Assembly: GCA_028818855.1 (NCBI GenBank)
Contig: JAPPMY010000201.1
Location: forward strand, 1-34,384
Reading direction: 5' to 3'
Origin: Rhodospirillales bacterium
GTDB lineage: Bacteria; Pseudomonadota; Alphaproteobacteria; UBA828
Length of the DNA stretch: 34,384 nucleotides
The translations under genes and the position numbers were made by a program. Shown piece by piece: positions 7,431 through 15,335 of the stretch (position 1 is the stretch's first letter; every line of letters begins with the position of its first letter). The notes beneath the pieces were generated by a model. That model ran no database searches and had not been told where the DNA came from. It saw nothing but the letters and a program-made list of their open reading frames with translations.

Positions 7431-8321
7431 TCAGTCTCCCTGGCCGATCATCTTCATGATGCCGGAGAAGTCGTCGGCCCCGTTGCCTGCATTGCAGAAG
7501 AGCGTGTAGAGCGCCGCGGCTTCCGCGCCCAGGGGCGATGCGGCGCCGGCCGAGGCCGCGGCGGTCTGCGCGAGGCGGAGGTCCTTCAGCATCATCTGGG
7601 CCGTGAACCCCGGCGCGTAGTCCCGGTTCGACGGCGCAGCCTCCACCGGGCCAGGCACCGGGCAGTAGGAGGTGAGCGCCCAGCACTGGCCGGTCGCCTT
7701 GGAGACGATGTCGAACAGCGTCTGGCGCTCGAGCCCGAGCCGGTCCGCCATGCCGAAGGCCTCGCAGACGCCGATCATCGAGACCGCTAGGATCAGGTTG
7801 TTGCAGACCTTGGCCGTCTGGCCCGCGCCGGAGGCGCCGGCGTGGATCACCGCCTTGCCCATGTCGCCCAGCACCGGCCGCGCGCGCGCCACCGCGTCCG
7901 CCTCGCCGCCCACCATGAAGGTGAGCGTGCCCGCCGCGGCCCCGGCGACGCCTCCGGAGACCGGCGCATCCAGCAGCGGCCAGCCGCCCTCCGCCGCCGT
8001 CGCCGCGACCGAGCGCGCGGTATCGACGTCGATGGTCGAGCAATCGATGAAGAGCGTTCCGGGAGCCGCGGCCGACAACACGCCCCCCTCGCCCCGGTAG
8101 ACCTCCGAGACCTCGGCGCCGGCCGGCAGCATGGTGATGACCACCTCCCGCCCGGCCGCGGCCAGGGCGACGGAGGCCGCCGTCGCGGCCCCTGCCTCGC
8201 GCGCACGCTCCAGCGCGTCTGCGCTGATGTCGAAGGCGGTGACGGCGTGACCGGCCTTCGCCAGATTGGCGGCCATCGGCCCTCCCATGTTGCCGAGCCC
8301 GATGAATCCCACGTCAGCCAT
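7431..8321 (-). CDS. mmsB: 3-hydroxyisobutyrate dehydrogenase
   Basis: It oxidises 3-hydroxyisobutyrate to methylmalonate semialdehyde with NAD+ in valine degradation. The 296-residue protein has the N-terminal GFIGLGNMGGPMAANL nucleotide-binding signature (5-20), the substrate-binding DAPVSGG (118-124), and catalytic Lys171 with Asn175 in GQTAKVCNN. A strong GGGAGGGAG lies before the ATG. It follows the 3-hydroxyisobutyryl-CoA hydrolase gene after 35 bases, so the two genes make consecutive steps. The related tartronate-semialdehyde reductases share the fold, but the neighbour favours the valine role. Confidence 0.92.
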   Translation of the reverse strand: MADVGFIGLGNMGGPMAANLAKAGHAVTAFDISADALERAREAGAATAASVALAAAGREVVITMLPAGAEVSEVYRGEGGVLSAAAPGTLFIDCSTIDVDTARSVAATAAEGGWPLLDAPVSGGVAGAAAGTLTFMVGGEADAVARARPVLGDMGKAVIHAGASGAGQTAKVCNNLILAVSMIGVCEAFGMADRLGLERQTLFDIVSKATGQCWALTSYCPVPGPVEAAPSNRDYAPGFTAQMMLKDLRLAQTAAASAGAASPLGAEAAALYTLFCNAGNGADDFSGIMKMIGQGD

Positions 8322-8356
8322 GTCGGCGTCTCCCTCCCGTATCCGTCAGCGGCCGC

Positions 8357-9424
8357 TCACCACGTCATGTCGCCCTTGGGCGGCGTCTCGAAATAGGCAT
8401 CCACCGCCGCCGCCGTCACCTCCTCCAGCCGCGCCGGGCGCCAGGCCGGGTTGCGGTCCTTGTCGACGATCTGCGCGCGGATGCCCTCGAAGAAGTCGAC
8501 ACCCAGGTTGCAGTGCATGGCGAGCCGGTATTCCAGCGCCATCGCCGCCTCGAAGTCCCGCTCGCCGTATTCCGTGAGCTGCTTGTGCGTGACCTTGAGG
8601 CTGGTGGGCGACTTCTGCCTGAGCGTTGCCAGCGTCTCGTCCGCCCAGCCCGAGCCCCCGGCCTCGAGGTTGGCCACGATCTCCTCCACCGAGCTGGCGG
8701 CGAAGCAGCGGTCGATCTCCGCCTGGCGGGCGGCGAGCGGCGCGGGGCCGAGGTCGGCTGCGCTTTCCGAGAGGATCCGGCCGATGGCCGCGTGCGCATC
8801 GCCGCCGAGGTCCGCCGCCAGCAGCGTCTCGTCCAGCGCCTGCAGCGCATCGCTCGCCACCACGTGGGTGGCGAGGCCGAGATAGAGCGAGTCCGCAGCC
8901 CCGATGCGCGCGCCCGTGAGCCCGAGGTAGAGCCCGGCCTTGCCCCTGAGCCTGGGCAGGAAGTACGTGGCGCCCACGTCGGGGAAGAGCCCGATCCCGG
9001 TCTCCGGCATGGCGAAGAGCGCGCGCTCGGTCATCACCCGGTGCGAGCCGTGGATCGAGATGCCGACGCCGCCCCCCATGACGACGCCGTCGATCAGCGC
9101 CACGTAGGGCTTCGGGTAGCGGAAGATGAAGGTGTTGAGCCGGTATTCCTGCGCATAGAAGACCGTGGCGAAGTGGCGGTCCGGATCGTCCTGCTCGCCG
9201 TAGAGGAGGCGGATGTCGCCGCCGGCGCAGAAGGGCACGCGCCCGTCGTCCCGCGCCGCCCCGCGGATGACCACGGCGGCGATCGCGGGGTCCTGCGCCC
9301 ACTCCTTGAGCCGCGCGTCCAGCCCCAGAACCATGGGCTGGGTCAGCGCGTTCAGCGCCTTCGGCCGGTTCAGCGTCACGCTGCCGACCCGGCCCTTGCG
9401 CTCCAGGATGATCTCGTCGCTCAC
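8357..9424 (-). CDS. 3-hydroxyisobutyryl-CoA hydrolase (enoyl-CoA hydratase/isomerase family)
   Basis: It hydrolyses 3-hydroxyisobutyryl-CoA to free acid in valine catabolism. The 355-residue protein is longer than ordinary enoyl-CoA hydratases, as this subgroup is. It has FCAGGDIR (65-72) and DGVVMGGGVGIS (112-123) forming the oxyanion hole, and the hydrolase-type acids Glu141 (MPETGIG) and Asp149 (FPDVGA). The C-terminal FFEGIRAQIVDKDRNPAWRP is a family hallmark. The start is GTG with GGAG about 12 bases upstream; no in-frame ATG fits better. It is probably co-transcribed with mmsB. Confidence 0.93.
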   Translation of the reverse strand: MSDEIILERKGRVGSVTLNRPKALNALTQPMVLGLDARLKEWAQDPAIAAVVIRGAARDDGRVPFCAGGDIRLLYGEQDDPDRHFATVFYAQEYRLNTFIFRYPKPYVALIDGVVMGGGVGISIHGSHRVMTERALFAMPETGIGLFPDVGATYFLPRLRGKAGLYLGLTGARIGAADSLYLGLATHVVASDALQALDETLLAADLGGDAHAAIGRILSESAADLGPAPLAARQAEIDRCFAASSVEEIVANLEAGGSGWADETLATLRQKSPTSLKVTHKQLTEYGERDFEAAMALEYRLAMHCNLGVDFFEGIRAQIVDKDRNPAWRPARLEEVTAAAVDAYFETPPKGDMTW

Positions 9425-9500
9425 GGCTGCTCCGCTCCGCTCGATGGCCGGCGCATCCTACTCGCCGGGGTTGTGGTCTGCACGGCACTTTGCGCCCGGC

Positions 9501-9543
9501 ATGATCCACGTCATACCCGGGCCGGCGGCCGCTCGCCTAAACT
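9501..9543 (+). promoter_or_regulatory. CRP/FNR-type site and promoter of the universal stress gene
   Basis: ATGATCCACGTCAT (9501-9514) has the TGA-N6-TCA half-sites of the CRP/FNR superfamily and resembles an imperfect anaerobox. A TAAACT -10 element lies at 9538-9543. The implied start near 9550 places the site centre about 42 bases upstream, which is class II activation geometry. No separate -35 element is seen. Confidence 0.45.
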
Positions 9544-9618
9544 GCGGGCGTTCGGGACGGATGCCGCTCTCCGGCCCCGGTTCCGGGCAACGGACGCTGC
9601 CGAGAAGGAGGCTTGACC

Positions 9619-10440
9619 ATGGCCTACAAGGAAATCGTCGTGCACGTGGCTCCCGACGAGCGCTCGCCCCAGAGGCTCGATGCCGCGGTCGAGCTGGCCG
9701 AGCGCCACGACGGAAAGGTGACCGGCGTCTACGTGCTCTCCCGGCTCGTCGTCCCCGGCTTCGCGAGCTTCGAGCTTTCCACAGAGGTCTACAAGCGGCT
9801 GGATACCGAGCAGCGGGCGCGCGCCGAGGAGGCCGAGCGGCACTTCACCGAACGGCTGGCGAAATCCACGGCCGCGTCGGAATGGCGCCTCACGACGGGC
9901 GAGGCCGTCGATGCGGTCACGACGAGCGCGCACTACGCCGACATCACCGTCGTGGGCCAGACCGACCCGGACGACAGCTACAGCATCGCCGGGATGGCCG
10001 ACAGCGTCGTGCTGGGCGCCGGCGGCCCCGTACTCGTCTGGCCCTATGCCGGCTCGTTCAGCGTCAACGCGGAGACGGTCATGCTCGCCTGGAACGGCAC
10101 CCGCGAGGCGAAGCGGGCGCTCTCCGACGCGCTGCCCCTGATGCAGCAGGCGGAGAAGGTCATCGTGCTCGGCATCGACACCGGCGACGGCAAGCACATA
10201 CCGGGCGCCGACGTCAGCGCCTACCTCGCGCGGCACGGCGTCAACGCGGAGGCCCGGCACACGGTGAGCTCGTCGGACCTCGGCGCGAGCGACACCCTTC
10301 TCTCCGAGATCAGCGATCACGGGGCCAACCTCCTCGTCATGGGCGGCTACGGCCACCACCGCGTGCGCGAGGTGCTGCTGGGCGGCGTGACCCGCGACAT
10401 CCTGCGTCAGATGACCGTGCCCGTCGTGATGTCGCATTAG
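9619..10440 (+). CDS. Universal stress protein, tandem Usp domains
   Basis: The 273-residue protein has two Usp domains, about 1-140 and 148-273. The second ends in MGGYGHHRVREVLLGGVT, which fits the G-x2-G-x9-G-(S/T) nucleotide-binding motif; the first lacks a clear copy. Such tandem proteins act in the cytoplasm under stress, often under low oxygen. AAGGAGG at 9605-9611 fits the ATG at 9619; an in-frame TTG six bases upstream is too close to it. The CRP/FNR-type box upstream suggests oxygen- or stress-dependent control. Confidence 0.9.
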   Translation: MAYKEIVVHVAPDERSPQRLDAAVELAERHDGKVTGVYVLSRLVVPGFASFELSTEVYKRLDTEQRARAEEAERHFTERLAKSTAASEWRLTTGEAVDAVTTSAHYADITVVGQTDPDDSYSIAGMADSVVLGAGGPVLVWPYAGSFSVNAETVMLAWNGTREAKRALSDALPLMQQAEKVIVLGIDTGDGKHIPGADVSAYLARHGVNAEARHTVSSSDLGASDTLLSEISDHGANLLVMGGYGHHRVREVLLGGVTRDILRQMTVPVVMSH

Positions 10441-10471
10441 CGCGATATCCGAACTTGCCGGATCGCGCCGC

Positions 10472-10499
10472 TTGCGATGCGGGAGCGATGATGTATAGT
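10472..10499 (+). promoter_or_regulatory. Putative promoter of the rpsF operon
   Basis: TTGCGA (10472-10477), a 16-base spacer and TATAGT (10494-10499) give a good sigma-70-like promoter about 85 bases before rpsF, in an otherwise GC-rich gap. Confidence 0.5.
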
Positions 10500-10514
10500 C
10501 CGCCGCCTGGGTCT

Positions 10515-10542
10515 GCCGCCTCGCGGCTGCGGGGCGGGCGGC
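10515..10542 (+). promoter_or_regulatory. rpsF leader hairpin, possible S6:S18 autoregulatory site
   Basis: The leader after the proposed promoter can form GCCGC-CTC-GCGGC (10515-10527) or pair GCCGCC (10515-10520) with GGCGGC (10537-10542). Many bacterial rpsF leaders carry an RNA structure bound by the S6:S18 dimer with a conserved CCG. The CCG bases here are compatible, but GC-rich DNA folds easily, so this is tentative. Confidence 0.25.
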
Positions 10543-10583
10543 CTATTTCGCGCCGCGACCGACACTCAGGAGAACAGCGCCGC

Positions 10584-11141
10584 ATGCCGCTCTACGAGAG
10601 CACGTTTATCGCGCGTCCCGACATCTCGTCCCAGCAGGTGGACGGCCTTGCCGAGCAGTTTCGCGAGATCCTGACGGAGGCCGGCGGCGAGGTCGCCAAG
10701 ACCGAGTATTGGGGCCTGCGCAGCCTTGCGTATCGCATCAAGAAGAACCGCAAGGGCCACTACTACTTCATGAACATCGATGCGCCGGCGGAAGCGATCA
10801 ACGCCATGGAGCGCACGATGCGCATCAACGAGGACGTCATCCGCTACCTCACGGTGCGGGTCGAGGAGCACGACCCCAACCCGGCGCCGCTCACGCAGTC
10901 CCGCGGGCGCGGGCGCGACGGGCGCGGCGGCCGCGGCGGCCGCTGGGAGGGCCGTGGCGAAGGACGGCGCCGGGAGGACGGCGAAGAGCGCGGCGAGAGG
11001 CGGGACCGCGACGGGTCCGGCGAGCGCAAGGGCCCCGCGCCTGCCGAGACGACGCCTGCCGCGGCAGCGCCTGCCGATACGGGCGCCGAGGCCGGCGGTG
11101 GCGACGCTGCGGCCGGCGCCAAGGAGAAGAGCGATGGCTGA
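10584..11141 (+). CDS. rpsF: 30S ribosomal protein S6, extended C-terminus
   Basis: S6 binds S18 in the platform of the 30S subunit. Residues 1-100 form the usual fold ([51 protein letters not shown]). Residues about 101-185 are an extra tail: first rich in RG/RGG ([20 protein letters not shown]), then alternating Arg and Asp/Glu, then Ala/Pro/acidic. Total length is 185 against about 95-135 for most S6. CAGGAG lies upstream of the ATG. The last 8 bases overlap rpsR. Confidence 0.96.
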   Translation: MPLYESTFIARPDISSQQVDGLAEQFREILTEAGGEVAKTEYWGLRSLAYRIKKNRKGHYYFMNIDAPAEAINAMERTMRINEDVIRYLTVRVEEHDPNPAPLTQSRGRGRDGRGGRGGRWEGRGEGRRREDGEERGERRDRDGSGERKGPAPAETTPAAAAPADTGAEAGGGDAAAGAKEKSDG

Positions 11142-11514
11142 AGGCGAACGGACCGAGAGCGGCCCCCAGCCCGCCGGCGCAGGCCGGCCGGCGGCAGGGC
11201 CGGCCGGCGGCAGCCGCAGCCAGCATCCCTTCGGCGGGCCGCGCCACGGCGGTGGCCGCGGTGGCGGCGGCGTGCCGGTGGTCTCGTTCCCGAGACGCCC
11301 GTTCTTCCGTCGCAAGAAATCGTGCCCCTTCAGCGGGGCCAACGCGCCGAAGATCGACTATCGCGACGTGAAGCTGCTCCAGCGCTTCCTCTCGGAGCGG
11401 GGCAAGATCGTGCCGAGCCGCATCACCGCGGTCTCGGCCAAGAAGCAGCGGGAGCTGGCGCGGGCGATCAAGCGCGCGCGTCATCTGGCGCTGCTGCCCT
11501 ACGTCATCAAGTAA
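11134..11514 (+). CDS. rpsR: 30S ribosomal protein S18, extended N-terminus
   Basis: S18 partners S6 in the small subunit. Residues about 55-126 are the normal S18 core ([60 protein letters not shown]). About 50 extra residues precede it, rich in Gly, Pro, Ala and Arg, including [11 protein letters not shown]. Typical S18 is about 75-90 residues. The start at 11134 is supported by AAGGAG at 11121-11126 with 7-base spacing. An internal GTG before VPVVSFPRR would give a normal-length protein but has no comparable ribosome-binding site. Confidence 0.93.
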   Translation: MAEGERTESGPQPAGAGRPAAGPAGGSRSQHPFGGPRHGGGRGGGGVPVVSFPRRPFFRRKKSCPFSGANAPKIDYRDVKLLQRFLSERGKIVPSRITAVSAKKQRELARAIKRARHLALLPYVIK

Positions 11515-11530
11515 CCAGGCAGCCGGTCTT

Positions 11531-11545
11531 CGCCCGCTACGGGCG
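11531..11545 (+). terminator. Hairpin between rpsR and rplI
   Basis: CGCCCG, loop CTA, CGGGCG form a perfect 6-bp stem 16 bases after the rpsR stop. Without a T-run it may be an attenuator or RNA-processing site rather than a full terminator. Confidence 0.35.
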
Positions 11546-11583
11546 AGAGGGTCCGGGCGATCCGTCAAGCGGAGTGGAGGGGC

Positions 11584-12249
11584 ATGGAAGTCATCTTGCT
11601 CGAGAGGATCGAGAAGCTCGGCGGGATGGGCGATATCGTCGGCGTGAAGGACGGCTATGCCCGCAACTTCCTGCTGCCGCGCAAGAAGGCCCTTCGCGCC
11701 ACGCCCGAGAACATGGAGCGCTTCGAGCGCGAGCGCGAGGCGCTCGAGCAGCTGAACAGCGACCGCCGCGATGCCGCAAGCTCCGCCGCAATCAGGCTCG
11801 AGGGCGAGAGCATCATCCTCATCCGCCAGGCGTCCGACACGCTGCAGCTCTACGGCTCCGTCAGCGCGCGCGACATCGCCGAGGCGATGGCCGAGCGCGG
11901 CGCCGAGGTCAGGCGCCAGCAGGTGCGGCTCGACCGCCCCATCAAGTCGCTCGGCGTCCATGACGTGCGCATCGCGCTGCACCCGGAGGTGACGGTGACG
12001 GTCAAGGTCAACGTCGCCCGCTCGCCCGAGGAGGCGGAGATCCAGGCCCGGGGCGGCACGATCCTCGACGAGGACGAGGACGAGGACGCCGCGATCGAGG
12101 CCGCGCCCGAGGAAGACGCTGCCGAGGACGCCGGGGCCGAAGCCTCCTCCGACGACGATGCTGCGGGCGCAAGCGACGCAGCGGCCGCAGGGGAAGAGAC
12201 GGGCGACAGTCCGGACGAGCCGCAGGACGAAGGCTCCCCCACCACTTAG
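11584..12249 (+). CDS. rplI: 50S ribosomal protein L9, acidic C-terminal tail
   Basis: L9 binds 23S rRNA at the base of the L1 stalk. The N-domain signature MEVILLERIEKLGGMGDIVGVKDGYARNFLLPR is intact and the C-domain runs to about residue 150. Residues about 162-221 form an extra tail with 25 Asp/Glu and no Lys or Arg, beginning DEDEDED, which is encoded by a short GACGAG repeat. Total length is 221 against about 150 for most L9. GGAGGGG lies right before the ATG. It lies 69 bases after rpsR. Confidence 0.95.
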   Translation: MEVILLERIEKLGGMGDIVGVKDGYARNFLLPRKKALRATPENMERFEREREALEQLNSDRRDAASSAAIRLEGESIILIRQASDTLQLYGSVSARDIAEAMAERGAEVRRQQVRLDRPIKSLGVHDVRIALHPEVTVTVKVNVARSPEEAEIQARGGTILDEDEDEDAAIEAAPEEDAAEDAGAEASSDDDAAGASDAAAAGEETGDSPDEPQDEGSPTT

Positions 12250-12273
12250 ACCCGGAACCCGAGGCTTTCCGCC

Positions 12274-13488
12274 ATGTTGGTCGCGCCCCTGCTCAGGACA
12301 CTGATGAAGCGGGGCACGCTTCGCGTGGTCGACGCCAGGGGCAAGCTCCACACCTTCGAGGGCGAGCCGGGGCCCTGCGTCACAATCCGGCTGCACGACC
12401 GCTCGCTCCACCGGAAGCTCCTGTGGAACCCGCGCCTCGTCGTTGGCGAGGCCTACATGGACGGCACGCTGACGCTGGAGGACGGCGCGACCATCCGCGA
12501 CTTCCTGCACCTCGTCGGCGCGAACCTCCACCTGCTCGACGAGAACGCGGTGATCCGGGCGCGCAACTGGCTCGCGCAGTGGGTCCGCCCGCTGCAGCAG
12601 CACAACCCCGTCGGCCGCGCCCAGCGCAACGTGGCGCACCACTACGATCTGTCGGACGACCTCTACGAGCTTTTCCTCGATCCCGACCGGCAGTATTCCT
12701 GCGCCTACTTCGACACCCCCAACCACTCGCTGGAGCAGGCCCAGCACGCGAAGAAGCGCCACCTCGCGTCCAAGCTGCTGCTCGACCGGCCGGGCCTCGA
12801 CGTGCTCGACATCGGCTCCGGCTGGGGCGGCCTCGGCATCTACCTGCACAAGGAGGCCGGCGCCACCGTGACCGGGCTCACGCTCTCACGCGAGCAGCAG
12901 GCCTACGCATCGGCGCGCGCGCAGGATCTCGGCATCCAGGACCAGGTCGGCTTCCACCTGCGCGACTACCGCGAGGAGCCCGGCAGCTACGACCGCATCG
13001 TCTCCGTCGGCATGTTCGAGCACGTGGGCGTCAAGCACTACGTCGAGTTCTTCCGCAAGGTGGAGCGGCTGCTCAAGGAGGACGGCGTGGCCCTCCTCCA
13101 CACCATCGCCCGCTGGGACGGGCCGAGCGTCACCAATCCGTGGCTGCGCAAGTACATCTTCCCCGGCGGCTACTGCCCCTCGCTCTCCGAGGTGTTCGCC
13201 GCGCTGGAGCAGACCGGCCTGAAGTCCCTCGACGTGGAGATGCTGCGGCTCCACTACGCCGATACGCTCAAGCACTGGTCGCGCAACTTCCAGGCCAACC
13301 GCGAGCGGGTGAAGGCGGTCTACGACGAGCGCTTCTGCCGGATGTGGGAGTTCTACCTGGCCGGCGCCGAGGCCGCCTTCCGCCACCAGGACCACATGGT
13401 GGCCCAGATCCAGCTCGCCCGGCACCAGGATGCGGCCCCGCTGACCCGCGACTACATGGTGGACTGGGAGCGCGCCCACGCCGCCTGA
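12274..13488 (+). CDS. cfa: Cyclopropane-fatty-acyl-phospholipid synthase
   Basis: It transfers a methylene group from S-adenosylmethionine to the double bond of unsaturated phospholipid acyl chains at the membrane. The 404-residue protein has an N-terminal lipid-binding domain (about 1-105) and a methyltransferase domain with the SAM motif LDVLDIGSGWGGLG (175-188). Further family marks are VAHHYDLSDDLYELFLD (120-136), GMFEHVG, YIFPGGYCPS and Cys355 in DERFCRMWEFYL, the position of the active-site cysteine. The ribosome-binding site is weak. It sits between rplI (24-base gap) and dnaB. Confidence 0.95.
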   Translation: MLVAPLLRTLMKRGTLRVVDARGKLHTFEGEPGPCVTIRLHDRSLHRKLLWNPRLVVGEAYMDGTLTLEDGATIRDFLHLVGANLHLLDENAVIRARNWLAQWVRPLQQHNPVGRAQRNVAHHYDLSDDLYELFLDPDRQYSCAYFDTPNHSLEQAQHAKKRHLASKLLLDRPGLDVLDIGSGWGGLGIYLHKEAGATVTGLTLSREQQAYASARAQDLGIQDQVGFHLRDYREEPGSYDRIVSVGMFEHVGVKHYVEFFRKVERLLKEDGVALLHTIARWDGPSVTNPWLRKYIFPGGYCPSLSEVFAALEQTGLKSLDVEMLRLHYADTLKHWSRNFQANRERVKAVYDERFCRMWEFYLAGAEAAFRHQDHMVAQIQLARHQDAAPLTRDYMVDWERAHAA

Positions 13489-13561
13489 TCGCGCCGGATT
13501 CTGCGTCCACGCCGGTTTTCCACACGTTGCCAACAGCCTTTTTCAATGGAATCGGGGGATT

Positions 13562-13587
13562 TCGAGAGTTCTCCCCGCAATTCTCGA
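13562..13587. terminator. Inverted repeat after cfa
   Basis: TCGAGA (13562-13567) and TCTCGA (13582-13587) are perfect arms around 14 bases, extendable by two more pairs after one mismatch. It lies 74 bases after cfa and may be its terminator or part of the dnaB regulatory region. Confidence 0.35.
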
Positions 13588-13603
13588 CCCGTGAATAACG
13601 AAA

Positions 13604-13647
13604 ACGTATGAATTTAGGTTTCCACGATATCCCCAATTTTCATACGT
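13604..13647. promoter_or_regulatory. Spaced 9-bp inverted repeat upstream of dnaB
   Basis: ACGTATGAA (13604-13612) and TTCATACGT (13639-13647) are perfect 9-bp arms separated by 26 bases in the AT-richest part of the window. A further ACGTATG lies over the dnaB start codon region (about 13701-13707). The three copies suggest a protein-binding site controlling dnaB. I cannot name the regulator and see no convincing -35/-10 pair. Confidence 0.45.
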
Positions 13648-13693
13648 GGAGGCCGCTAACGCCCGACACGCGAATCCATGTATTACAGTGGGC

Positions 13694-15190
13694 ATGGCGA
13701 CACGTATGCCTTTGGAGGAAGCTACGGCCGAGACGCCGGGCTACCGCTCGCCCCCCAGCAACCTCGAAGCTGAGCAGGCGCTCCTCGGCGCGCTGCTGGT
13801 CAACAACGAAGCCGCCAGCCTGGTCAGCGCCTTCCTGCTGCCGGAGCATTTCTTCCTGCCGGTGCACGGCCGTATCTACGACGCCGTCCTCCGCATGATC
13901 GAGCGGGGGCAGATCGCCAACCCCGTGACCCTGAAGCACTTTTTCGAACGCGACGAGGCGCTGGAGGAGGCCGGCGGCGGGCAGTACCTGGCGCGGCTCG
14001 CGGGCTCCGCCGTCACCGTCATCAACGCCGAGCACTACGGCCGCGCCATCCACGACCTGGCGATGCGGCGCGCGCTGGTCTCCATCGGCGAGGTGGTGGT
14101 GAACGACGCCTACGACGGCCCGCTCGACCAGCCCGCGGCGGAGCAGATCGAGGAGGCCGAGCACAGGCTCTACCAGCTCGCCGAGGACGGCCGGGTCGAC
14201 CCCGGCGGGCAGCAGTTCGCAGGGCCGCTCACCAGCGCCGTCGAGATGATCCAGCAGGCCTACAAGCGCGACAGCCGGCTCACCGGCGCGCCGACGGGCT
14301 TCGTCGACCTCGACCGCCTGCTGGGCGGGCTGCACGCCTCCGACCTGATCATCATGGCCGGCCGCCCCGGCATGGGGAAGACGGCGCTCGCGACCAACAT
14401 CGCCTTCAACGCCGCGAAGTTGTACAGCCCCGGCGGCGACGGGCCGGACGGCAAGGACGCGTCCGACGGCGCCAGGGTCGCGTTCTTCTCGCTGGAGATG
14501 TCGTCGGAGCAGCTGGCCACGCGGATTCTCGCCGAACAGACCGAAATCTCCTCCGACAGGCTGCGCCGCGGCGACGTGCGCGATGTGGATTTCGACCGGA
14601 TCGTCCAGGCCTGCCGGACGATGGAGAGCCTGCCGCTCTTCATCGACGACACACCCGCGCTCACCATCGCGGGCCTGCGTGCCCGCGCGCGCCGGCTGAA
14701 GCGCCGTCACGGCATCTCGCTCATCGTGGTCGACTACCTGCAGCTCATGCGGCCGACCACGAGCATGCGGCTCAACAACCGCGTGCAGGAGGTCTCGGAG
14801 GTGACGCAGGGCCTCAAGGCGCTCGCCAAGGATCTCGACCTGCCGGTTCTGGCGCTGGCCCAGCTCAGCCGCGCCGTCGAGCAGCGCGACGACAAGCGGC
14901 CGCAGCTCGCGGACCTGCGGGAATCGGGCTCCATCGAGCAGGACGCCGACGTGGTCATGTTCATCTACCGCGAGCAGTACTACCTCGCGCGCAAGGAGCC
15001 GGACGAAGGCACCGCCGACCACGCCGAGTGGCAGGAGAAGATGGAGAGCGTCCACAACAAGGCCGAGATCATCATCGCCAAGCAGCGCCACGGCCCGATC
15101 GGCAAGGTGGAGCTCTTCTTCAACGCGATGCTCACCAAGTTCGACAACCTCGACAGGATCCATGAGCCGGCGGACGATCCGCCGTTCTGA
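13694..15190 (+). CDS. dnaB: Replicative DNA helicase DnaB
   Basis: DnaB is the hexameric 5'-3' helicase of the replisome. The 498-residue protein has the N-terminal primase-interacting domain (PPSNLEAEQALLGALL, 20-35), Walker A GRPGMGKT (223-230), the DnaB motif FFSLEMSSEQLATRIL, Walker B LIVVDYLQLM, LKALAKDLDLPVLALAQLSR and the C-terminal LRESGSIEQDADVV. No intein interrupts it. I chose the ATG at 13694; an in-frame GTG at 13646 adds residues that do not look like DnaB, and an ATG at 13706 is possible. No Shine-Dalgarno precedes any of them. Confidence 0.96.
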   Translation: MATRMPLEEATAETPGYRSPPSNLEAEQALLGALLVNNEAASLVSAFLLPEHFFLPVHGRIYDAVLRMIERGQIANPVTLKHFFERDEALEEAGGGQYLARLAGSAVTVINAEHYGRAIHDLAMRRALVSIGEVVVNDAYDGPLDQPAAEQIEEAEHRLYQLAEDGRVDPGGQQFAGPLTSAVEMIQQAYKRDSRLTGAPTGFVDLDRLLGGLHASDLIIMAGRPGMGKTALATNIAFNAAKLYSPGGDGPDGKDASDGARVAFFSLEMSSEQLATRILAEQTEISSDRLRRGDVRDVDFDRIVQACRTMESLPLFIDDTPALTIAGLRARARRLKRRHGISLIVVDYLQLMRPTTSMRLNNRVQEVSEVTQGLKALAKDLDLPVLALAQLSRAVEQRDDKRPQLADLRESGSIEQDADVVMFIYREQYYLARKEPDEGTADHAEWQEKMESVHNKAEIIIAKQRHGPIGKVELFFNAMLTKFDNLDRIHEPADDPPF

Positions 15191-15237
15191 GCACGGAGCG
15201 CCGGCGCCGCGAGGGACGCCCCTCCGGGCTCGCCGCG

Positions 15238-15266
15238 TTTACGACAGCCCGGGCGTTGACTAGAGT
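15238..15266 (+). promoter_or_regulatory. Putative promoter of the mlaE-mtnA run
   Basis: TTTACG (15238-15243), a 17-base spacer and TAGAGT (15261-15266) lie in the 145-base gap between dnaB and mlaE. A TTGACT also occurs at 15255-15260 but lacks a matching -10. Confidence 0.35.
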
Positions 15267-15335
15267 TTTCCGCGCTCGGCGCCGAGTCGGGATCTGAGCG
15301 CTCCGGACCGGACGCGTCATCGACGGGAACGCTGC

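Noticed and set aside
11134..11514. Internal GTG as the true rpsR start (normal-length S18)
   Set aside because: It has no ribosome-binding site, while the upstream ATG has AAGGAG at ideal spacing; kept as an alternative only.
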